From: Candidatus Poribacteria bacterium
Lineage (GTDB): Bacteria; Poribacteria; WGA-4E; GCA-2687025
Direction of reading: 5' to 3'
DNA: 64,000 nucleotides
NCBI GenBank assembly: GCA_018644665.1
Contig: JABGQA010000111.1
Coordinates: 1-64,000, forward strand
Part shown: positions 58,280 to 64,000 of the stretch, piece after piece
Numbering within the stretch: position 1 is the first letter of the stretch
How the letters are laid out: each line of letters starts with the position of its first letter
The notes under the pieces: model-generated
Databases searched by the model: none
The model's input: the letters and a program-made list of their open reading frames with translations, nothing else
What the model was told of the DNA's origin: nothing
Program-made: the position numbers and the translations under genes

Positions 58280-59242
58280 GTGCCCGACGATCGACACAAG
58301 GCGATTACGTTCACCAACCCCGAGTACATTCCCGCGTCGGTGAACTTCCTCCCCGCGACCTGGGCAGAGCACCGCGAGGGACTCGAAGAGGTGGTCGCGC
58401 GCCACCCCATCATCTTCGGCGAGCAGCAGGCGGGGAACCGCGACTTCGACGCCGCGGGCGGCACGTACGTCGAAGGAGAGCACGTAGACCGGTGGGGATG
58501 CGTGTGGAGCAACATCGCGCACGGCGCCGAAGCGATCGTGACGGGCCATCCGGTTCCCACGCGCGAGGACGTCCACACTCTCGAGGCGCCGGAGCTGGTG
58601 GACGGCTCCTTCCCGCACGGCTTCATGTATCTGCGGCTGCAGGACCTGCGCGGGTTCAACGAGCTGATGGTCGACTTCGCCGAGGAGCCGCCGGAGTTGC
58701 AGGCGCTTATCGACATCGTGCTCGACTACAACATGCGGAACCTGGAAGTGCGCCTGGAACGCGACACAGGCGACACGGTGGGCTTCGGCGACGACTTGGG
58801 CATGCAGACGACCCTCCCGATGAGCCCCGAGAAATGGCGCCAGTACCTCAAGCCGTGCTTCGCCGCCATGTACGGCCGCTGCCGCGACGCCGGCCGCGGC
58901 GTGTACATGCACTCGGACGGCCACATCCTCGAGATCATCGGCGACCTCATCGAGTGTGGCGTCACCGTCATCAACCCACAGATACGCGCGAACGGCCTCG
59001 ACGGGCTGGTGGAGGAGTGCAAGGGCAAGGTCTGTGTGGATCTCGACTTGGACAGACAGTTGTTCCCCTTCGCCACGCCGGACGAAATCGACGAGCACAT
59101 CCGGTCGTCCATCGAGGCTCTCGGGTCGCCAGAGGGCGGGTTGCTGCTCAAAGCGGAGTGCGGCCCCTGCGTATCGCTGGAGATCATCGAGGCGATCTGC
59201 GTCGCGCTAGAGAAGTACCGCGGCTATTTCCGGGCCGCGTGA
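58280..59242 (+). CDS. URO-D-superfamily protein B
   Basis: The 320-aa protein belongs to the URO-D superfamily. Features include RDFDAAGGTYVEGEHVDRWG near the N-terminus, VGFGDDLGMQTTLPMSP, GVYMHSDGHILEIIGDLIE (His at a barrel end) and KAECGPCVSLE close to the C-terminus. It lacks the N-terminal Arg-rich motif of true uroporphyrinogen decarboxylase. GTG 58280 is in frame and preceded by GAGGAG. It is first in a three-gene plus-strand run with the DUF4038-type glycosidase (30-base gap) and the third URO-D-like gene (19-base gap), so all three probably act together on one substrate. Confidence 0.72.
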   Translation: MPDDRHKAITFTNPEYIPASVNFLPATWAEHREGLEEVVARHPIIFGEQQAGNRDFDAAGGTYVEGEHVDRWGCVWSNIAHGAEAIVTGHPVPTREDVHTLEAPELVDGSFPHGFMYLRLQDLRGFNELMVDFAEEPPELQALIDIVLDYNMRNLEVRLERDTGDTVGFGDDLGMQTTLPMSPEKWRQYLKPCFAAMYGRCRDAGRGVYMHSDGHILEIIGDLIECGVTVINPQIRANGLDGLVEECKGKVCVDLDLDRQLFPFATPDEIDEHIRSSIEALGSPEGGLLLKAECGPCVSLEIIEAICVALEKYRGYFRAA

Positions 59243-59272
59243 CACGTCGCAACGGACGAGGAGGATCGGTCG

Positions 59273-60868
59273 ATGCCACACACGCGACGAAACTGCGTCA
59301 CGGAGTGGTCTCTGGAATCTGGCCAGGGGTACGCTGACCCGTTCAACGACGTGACCGTCGATGTCGCGGTCACCGGGCCGGACGGCGCTGAGCAGATCGT
59401 GCCGACGTTCTGGCGCGGCGATCGGACGTGGACGGTTCGATACGCCGCCTCTGCCGTGGGCGAATACGGCTGGCGCTCCGTCTGCTCGGACGAGACGAAC
59501 GCCGACCTCCACGGTCGCGAGGGATCCGTCACGGTCACGGAGTACGACGGCTCCAACCCTCTCCTCCAGCATGGAGCCGTCCGGCCGAGCCAGAATCGAC
59601 GTTTCCTAGAGCACGACGACGGCACGCCCTTCCTGTGGCTGGGCGACACGTGGTGGATGGGTCTCTGCCGCCGTCTCGGCTGGCCGGGCGACTTCCAGGC
59701 GCTCGCCGCTGATCGCGTGGCGAAGGGCTTCAACGTCGTGCAGATCGTCGCGGGGATCTACCCCGACATGGACGGGTTCGAGCCGCGCGCCGCCAACGAG
59801 GCCGGCCATCCGTGGGACGACGACTTCACGAGCGTCAACCCGGAGTACTTCGACAACGCGGACCACCGCATCCACCACCTCGTCTCGCAGGGGCTCATGC
59901 CTTGCGTCGTCGCCTGCTGGGGGTATTACCTGCCGCAGATGGGCGTCGAGAAGATGAAGCAGCACTGGCGACATCTCATCGCGCGGTACGGCGCGTACCC
60001 CGTCGTGTGGTGCGTGGCGGGCGAAGCCGGTATGCCGTACTACCTCACGAAGACGCGCGAGGAGGACATGGCCTTCCAGGTGGAGGGGTGGACGGACCTC
60101 ACGCGCTACGTCCGCGAGACCGACCCGTATGGCCGGCTCGTCACGATCCACCCGCGCAGCACGTCCCGTGAGGAGGTGAACGACACGTCCGTATTGGACA
60201 TGGACATGCTCCAAACCGGACACGGCGACCGGGACAGCATCCCAAACACGTATCGACGGGCCGCCGCCGCGCAGACGGCGGAGCCGCGAATGCCCTGGAT
60301 CAACAGCGAAGTGTGCTACGAGGGCATCGGCGAGGCGTGTCGGCAGGAAGTGCAGCGGTTCATGTACTGGTCGTGCATGCTTGCGGGCGCGTGCGGCCAC
60401 ACGTACGGCGCCAACGGCATCTGGCAGGTGAACGGCCGTGCGGAGCCGTACGGGCCCTCCCCGCATGGCATGTCCTGGGGCGACACGCCGTGGGACGAGG
60501 CGATGCAACTGCCGGGCTCCGCGCAGCTCGGTATCGGCAAGGGGCTGCTGGAGCGGCTCGACTGGTCGGCCTTCGAGCCGCAGCCCGATTGGGTGCAGCC
60601 GCACGCGACGCAGGACCGACCTGTCGCGCCGTACGCCGCGGGGATTCCCGAGCGGACGCGCGTGTACTACCTCCCGCGTGGCGTGTGGGGCGTCACATTC
60701 ACGGGGCTGGAGGCGGACACGACGTACCGCGCGTGCCTGTTCAACCCGGTGAACGCCGCGGAGCGGGATCTGGGAGCGGCGCGCGGTGACGCCGACGGCG
60801 CCTGGAAGATCCCACTACCCGGCGCGCCGTTGCTGCAAGACTGGGTCGTCGTCATGGACGCCGAGTAG
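59273..60868 (+). CDS. DUF5060-DUF4038 glycoside hydrolase (apiosidase-like, GH140-type)
   Basis: The 531-aa protein starts with a DUF5060-like beta-sandwich (1-90; GYADPFNDVTVDVAVTGPDG, ADLHGREGSVTV). The barrel of the DUF4038/GH140 type follows: RRFLEHDDGTPFLWLGDTWW, KGFNVVQIVAG, VVWCVAGEAGMPYY with one candidate catalytic Glu, and PWINSEVCYEG with the second. A beta-sandwich closes the protein (about 450-531). GH140 members cleave apiosyl linkages in rhamnogalacturonan II. No signal peptide is visible, so either it is cytosolic or its start is mis-set. It sits between two URO-D-like genes. Confidence 0.78.
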   Translation: MPHTRRNCVTEWSLESGQGYADPFNDVTVDVAVTGPDGAEQIVPTFWRGDRTWTVRYAASAVGEYGWRSVCSDETNADLHGREGSVTVTEYDGSNPLLQHGAVRPSQNRRFLEHDDGTPFLWLGDTWWMGLCRRLGWPGDFQALAADRVAKGFNVVQIVAGIYPDMDGFEPRAANEAGHPWDDDFTSVNPEYFDNADHRIHHLVSQGLMPCVVACWGYYLPQMGVEKMKQHWRHLIARYGAYPVVWCVAGEAGMPYYLTKTREEDMAFQVEGWTDLTRYVRETDPYGRLVTIHPRSTSREEVNDTSVLDMDMLQTGHGDRDSIPNTYRRAAAAQTAEPRMPWINSEVCYEGIGEACRQEVQRFMYWSCMLAGACGHTYGANGIWQVNGRAEPYGPSPHGMSWGDTPWDEAMQLPGSAQLGIGKGLLERLDWSAFEPQPDWVQPHATQDRPVAPYAAGIPERTRVYYLPRGVWGVTFTGLEADTTYRACLFNPVNAAERDLGAARGDADGAWKIPLPGAPLLQDWVVVMDAE

Positions 60869-60887
60869 GGAGAGGGAGGCCCGTACC

Positions 60888-62027
60888 GTGAAACGGAGCT
60901 GGCAGACGCACGCCGATCTCGCCATCAAGAAGACGATGGCCGTGCGGCGCGAGGAATACCTCGACCACATGACGTTCCAGTCCAACACGCGCCCGCTGTT
61001 CACCGAGATATTCGGCCCGATCATCGGGCTGAAGGAGGAGTGGCACGCACAGGGGGCGACCGACGCCGAACTGGACATGTCCATCTACCGGTACCGGTGC
61101 GGAGCGTTTGGTGGCGTGCCGGTGAACACGGGGTGGATGGGCGGGCCGCCGTCCGAGGTGCTGGAAGAGACCGACAAGCTCATCATCACGCGCGACCGGA
61201 TGGGCCGCACGATGCGGATGGACAAGGGGTTCGCAACCCTCGCTCTGCCGCAGGACTGGCCCGTCGCCAACATGGACGACTGGCTGCGCGTCCGGCATCA
61301 CTACGAGTACTCGGAGGAGCGCTTCGGGCGCGACTGGGAGGCCGCGGCGCATGCGCATCGCGAGGCGGGGCGCGTCGTCATCGTGGGCATACCCGGTGGC
61401 TTCGATCAGCCCCGTCAGCTCATGGGCGAGGAGCGGCTGTGCGAGGCGTACTACGACGCCCCGGAGATGGTGCACGACATTCTGGACACCATCGGCGAGA
61501 CGGCCTTCCGTGTCCTCGACCGCGTGTCCGCCGCCGTGCCGATCGACCAACTCAGCGTGCACGAGGACATGGCGGGCAAGAGCGGGCCGTTGGCGGGGCC
61601 GTCGCAGATTCGAGAGTTCATCGGGCCGTACTACCGTCGCATTTGGGACATGCTGCAGGACCGCGGCGCGCGCCTGTTCGATCAGGATTCCGACGGCGAC
61701 ATGAACCCCGTCATTCCCGCCTTCCTGGACGCCGGCGTGAACGTCATGCACCCGATGGAAGGCGCCGCGAACATGGACATCGTCGAGATTCGGGAGACGT
61801 ATGGCGAGCGCCTCGCGTTCTACGGCGGCATCGACAAGCATATCATCCGGCGGAGTAAGGAGGAGATCGTCGCGGAACTGGAGACGAAGATCCCGCCGAT
61901 GGTGAAGTCCGGCGGGTGCGTGCTTGCTCTCGACCATCGCATCCCGAACGGGACGTCGTTGGACAACTACCGGTTCTACGTGGACAAGGCGTGGGAGATC
62001 ATGGAGCGGGAGGACGCTCTGCGCTAG
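60888..62027 (+). CDS. URO-D-superfamily protein C
   Basis: The 379-aa protein resembles uncharacterised URO-D-like proteins of environmental genomes: FTEIFGPIIGLKEEWHAQG, VPVNTGWMGGPPSEVLEETD, IDQLSVHEDMAGKSGPLAGP (conserved His/Glu/Asp), DSDGDMNPVIPAFLDAGVNV and the highly conserved barrel end RLAFYGGIDKHIIRRSKEEI. GTG 60888 follows AGAGGGAGG closely and is the best start. The C-terminal region overlaps a decayed minus-strand gene by 28 bases or less. Function unknown; a methyl-transfer or decarboxylation step is the family default. Confidence 0.74.
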   Translation: MKRSWQTHADLAIKKTMAVRREEYLDHMTFQSNTRPLFTEIFGPIIGLKEEWHAQGATDAELDMSIYRYRCGAFGGVPVNTGWMGGPPSEVLEETDKLIITRDRMGRTMRMDKGFATLALPQDWPVANMDDWLRVRHHYEYSEERFGRDWEAAAHAHREAGRVVIVGIPGGFDQPRQLMGEERLCEAYYDAPEMVHDILDTIGETAFRVLDRVSAAVPIDQLSVHEDMAGKSGPLAGPSQIREFIGPYYRRIWDMLQDRGARLFDQDSDGDMNPVIPAFLDAGVNVMHPMEGAANMDIVEIRETYGERLAFYGGIDKHIIRRSKEEIVAELETKIPPMVKSGGCVLALDHRIPNGTSLDNYRFYVDKAWEIMEREDALR

Positions 62028-62517
62028 GGTATCGTTCGTCGGACCGGTCGCTTACCGTCAGGGATTCGTCGGGAAGCCTGCGTCGGGTTCCGACGGCGAT
62101 TTCATCCGGCGCCCCACCGCAATGCTGGGCCGCGATGCCGCCTGCGATAGAGCCCCGCGTGTCCGAGTCGCCCCCAATCCCCGTGGCGCTCTCATAGCCG
62201 CCGGAGTCGAGTAAGTGGACTACGCCTCCGCGACCCATCCCTGACATGTCACGTCGGAGCGTACCGCGGGCGGACATAGGCGACGGTCCTGTCTAGATCG
62301 TGCGCGAACCGGTTCGCCACCTCGGCGCGGATGTTCCTCATCCGAACCGAGCACGTCATAGTCCGACAGCACCGAGCGTGTGCACCGCCTCCCGGCTGTG
62401 CGGCAAGCCCGAGTAGTACCACCGATGTGGCGGGCCGATAGCTTGCTACACGTCCTACGACCGGGGTGACGGGGCACACTATGCGTATCACTGACGCTAG
62501 CGAGGGGGACGCGCAGC
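62028..62517. other. Intergenic region holding the glycohydrolase relic
   Basis: The first 310 bases hold the ADP-ribosylglycohydrolase remnant on the minus strand. In the remaining part, about 62340-62517, I see no recognisable gene or repeat, only the leader of the GNAT gene. Confidence 0.5.
62030..62335 (-). pseudogene. Frameshifted ADP-ribosylglycohydrolase remnant (3' part)
   Basis: Translation of the minus strand in three successive frames gives, in order, IRAEVANRFAHDLDRTVAYV (ending before a stop), DVTCQGWVAEA (ending at a stop) and LLDSGGYESATGIGGDSDTR followed by GSIAGGIAAQHCGGAPDEI. In intact ADP-ribosylglycohydrolases (DraG/ARH family) these appear as one continuous C-terminal segment: DL-RTV, VSCQGSVPEA, the E-A block and GGDSDT, whose Asp residues bind metal. 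Each junction is explained by loss of about one base. The upstream two-thirds of the gene is not visible, so this is a decayed and probably truncated pseudogene. The final frame runs into the 3' end of the URO-D-like gene. Confidence 0.7.
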
Positions 62518-63069
62518 ATGATCGATCTGCGGCCGTTTACGCGGGACGACTTCGACAGACTCATCGGGTGGGCCGTATCGCCGGAGCTTGTGGTGCAGTG
62601 GGCCGGCTTCGGGTTCACGTATCCGCTCGACCACGCGCAGCTCCATACCTACATCCGGTACGCAGAGGACGGCCCGGACAGCCGCGTCATCTGGACTGTG
62701 GTGGAATCGGACACCGGCGAGGCCGTTGGACACATTGAACTAGACCGAATTCACGCGGGGGCGCGTCGGGCGCGGCTGTCGCGCGTGATCGTCGCGCCGG
62801 AGTGTCGGGGGCAAGGCATCGCCGGGAAGATGACGCTGCTCGTCCTTCAGCACGGGTTCGATGTGCTGGGTCTGCACCGCATCGACCTGGGTGTCTTCGA
62901 CTTCAACGCGACCGCCATCCGGTGCTACGAGGCGTGCGGGTTCGTGCGGGAGGGTCTCGAACGGGACTCCATCCGCATGGGCGATGGCTACTGGAGCGCC
63001 GTGCAGATGAGCATCCTCGAGCACGAGTGGCGGGCGCTGGCGGGGTCCCGTCGTGAGGGGTCGGGCTAG
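62518..63069 (+). CDS. GNAT-family N-acetyltransferase (RimJ/RimL-like)
   Basis: The 183-aa protein has the GNAT fold: IDLRPFTRDDFDRLIGW at the N-terminus, TGEAVGHIELDRI, the acetyl-CoA-binding RVIVAPECRGQGIAGKMT (R/Q-x-x-G-x-G/A loop), then GLHRIDLGVFDFNATAIRCYEACGFV (given as two motifs, HRIDLGVFDFNATAI and CYEACGFV). It resembles ribosomal-protein or small-molecule acetyltransferases of the RimJ/RimL group. It lies 142 bases upstream of selD on the same strand. Confidence 0.85.
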   Translation: MIDLRPFTRDDFDRLIGWAVSPELVVQWAGFGFTYPLDHAQLHTYIRYAEDGPDSRVIWTVVESDTGEAVGHIELDRIHAGARRARLSRVIVAPECRGQGIAGKMTLLVLQHGFDVLGLHRIDLGVFDFNATAIRCYEACGFVREGLERDSIRMGDGYWSAVQMSILEHEWRALAGSRREGSG

Positions 63070-63211
63070 ACGGTCTCTCCGAGGCGCTGGCCGGGCCCCG
63101 ACCGGGTCGGCGAGGGCGGTTGCGTTGCCCGGCGCGCGGCGAGCGCCGTATGATTGGGTTGCCCGACCACTGCCGAGCCCATCCATTGCCGAACCCGTGG
63201 GGAATCCGCCT

Positions 63212-64000
63212 GTGACTGCCAAGAAGATCAGACTTACGGAGAACGTCGCGTACGCCGGCTGAGCATCCAAACTGGCTCCAGCGGTGCTGGACGAGATAGT
63301 TAGCGCGATACCGAAGTTCGCCGACCCGAACATGCTCGTTGGCACGGAGACGGCCGACGATGCCGGCGTCTACCGGCTCAGCGACGATCTGGCGATTATC
63401 AATACGGTCGACTACTTCACGCCCATTGTTGACGACCCGTATACGTTCGGCGTGATCGCCGTCACAAACTCCCTCAGCGACGTCTATTCGATGGGGGGCG
63501 TGCCGCGCACTGCCCTGAATATCGTGCTGTGGGACAAGACGCTTCCGACCAGCGCTCTTGGCGACATCCTCCGAGGCGGCGCCGACACGCTACACAAGGC
63601 GGGATGTGCCCTTGTGGGCGGGCACTCCGTCGAGGCGCCAGAACTCATGTATGGCACTGCGGTCACGGGCGTCGTGCACCCTGACGAGTTCGTGCGGAAC
63701 TGCGACGCGCAGGTGGGCGACACGCTGATTCTGAGCAAGCCGCTTGGGGTCGGCATCCTGACGACGTCGGCCAAGTACGACAAGATATCCGCCGCCCAGC
63801 TGCAACCCGCCATCGACTCCATGAGCATGCTGAATGACGGCGCCGGCGAGGTGCTGCGCGAATTCGGGGCGCACGCGGCCACGGATATCACAGGCTTCGG
63901 CCTCCTGGGCCACGCGCACGAGATGGCCGCGGGCAGCGGACTCGCCATCGAGCTCCACGCGGACGCCGTGCCCGCGCTCGATCACGTGATCGAACAGATC
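63212..64000 (+). CDS. selD: Selenide, water dikinase SelD, selenocysteine-containing, partial
   Basis: SelD makes selenophosphate from selenide and ATP for selenocysteine and selenouridine synthesis. From GTG 63212 the frame reads TAKKIRLTENVAYAG, then an in-frame TGA at codon 17 (63260-63262), then ASKLAPAVLDEIVSAIPKF and continues open to the window edge (263 codons of about 345). The TGA occupies exactly the place of catalytic Cys17 of E. coli SelD, and the essential Lys20 follows at the right distance. Later family blocks are intact: DLAIINTVDYFTPIVDDP, TNSLSDVYSMGG, GGHSVEAPELMYG, TDITGFGLLGHAHEM. A SECIS-like hairpin lies just downstream. The 3' end is cut by the window, not by mutation. 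A second GTG 15 bases upstream is an alternative start. Confidence 0.92.
63260..63262 (+). other. Selenocysteine (UGA) codon 17 of selD
   Basis: This TGA replaces the active-site cysteine codon of SelD. Strong SelD similarity continues uninterrupted in the same frame on the far side for 246 codons, which rules out a simple stop or pseudogene. Confidence 0.9.
63277..63291 (+). promoter_or_regulatory. SECIS-like hairpin in selD
   Basis: TCCAGC (63277-63282) and GCTGGA (63286-63291) form a perfect 6-bp stem with a GGT loop. The loop starts 20 nt after the UGA. Bacterial SECIS elements are expected within roughly 16-37 nt of the UGA, with a G among the first loop bases; this fits both criteria. 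It would recruit SelB with tRNA-Sec. Confidence 0.6.

Noticed and set aside
61999..62277. 92-codon minus-strand ORF taken as a small intact gene
   Set aside because: It begins mid-domain and only contains the C-terminal end of an ADP-ribosylglycohydrolase; the preceding homologous segments lie in other frames, so it is a pseudogene piece.
63053..63262. 69-codon ORF ending at 63262
   Set aside because: Its last 17 codons are the N-terminus of selD and its stop is the selenocysteine codon; the upstream part is non-coding.
1..64000. tRNA, rRNA, CRISPR arrays, transposases and integrases
   Set aside because: I looked for T-loop motifs, regularly spaced repeats and transposase or integrase motifs by eye and found none; a tool-based scan could still reveal a divergent tRNA.

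Overview
The window is high-GC, gene-dense bacterial DNA with short intergenic gaps. The gene content is typical of an uncultured environmental lineage of the Planctomycetes / Verrucomicrobia-Lentisphaerae / Poribacteria-Latescibacteria-Hydrogenedentes kind: a formylglycine-type sulfatase, several secreted polysaccharide-degrading enzymes, uroporphyrinogen-decarboxylase-like (URO-D) paralogues, ferredoxin-type aldo/keto reductases, YVTN-propeller phosphoesterases and many secreted or lipid-anchored proteins. I cannot fix the phylum from sequence alone. I see no rRNA, tRNA, CRISPR array, transposase or phage gene.

Layout. 0-17 kb: carbohydrate degradation on the minus strand (sulfatase, family 2 glycosidase homologue, PL11-type rhamnogalacturonan lyase, PL21-type heparinase), with a plus-strand trio (APH-type kinase, BtrH-like cysteine hydrolase homologue, Gmad2 lipoprotein), an LTXXQ/Spy-like protein behind a near-perfect sigma-54 promoter, a J-domain/TPR protein, a lone PAS protein and a GT39-type membrane glycosyltransferase. 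17-20.4 kb: a translationally coupled dehydrogenase pair (G1P-dehydrogenase-like and zinc ADH) and an Ldh2-type dehydrogenase. 20.4-30.3 kb: a complete chemosensory operon, cheR-TPR, double cheW, cheA-REC, cheB, a REC-histidine kinase, a REC-pseudokinase and a soluble globin-coupled chemoreceptor. 30.3-37 kb: esterase, APH-type kinase, propeller-phosphoesterase lipoprotein, Fe-S aldo/keto reductase. 37.1-39.5 kb: a poorly conserved accessory stretch with a coiled-coil membrane protein and small ORFs. 39.5-47.4 kb: HAD dehalogenase, TPP enzyme, a two-gene NAD-type formate dehydrogenase and an HpaI-type aldolase. 47.6-62 kb: WD-repeat and GIN-domain envelope proteins, three URO-D-like proteins, paired aldo/keto reductases, an M14-like peptidase, ankyrin protein, NnrS-like membrane protein and a DUF4038-type glycosidase. 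62-64 kb: a frameshifted ADP-ribosylglycohydrolase relic, a GNAT acetyltransferase and the 5' part of selD.

The less obvious signals are these. (1) selD is a selenoprotein gene: its essential residue 17 is an in-frame TGA followed by a SECIS-like hairpin, so ordinary ORF calling breaks it. (2) The chemosensory operon is wired to a haem-globin receptor with no membrane segment and ends in a kinase plus a duplicated kinase that has lost its catalytic residues. (3) A dead ADP-ribosylglycohydrolase can be pieced together over three frames on the minus strand at about 62.03-62.34 kb. (4) A dispersed palindromic element occurs in at least four intergenic copies. (5) A sigma-54 promoter precedes the LTXXQ gene.
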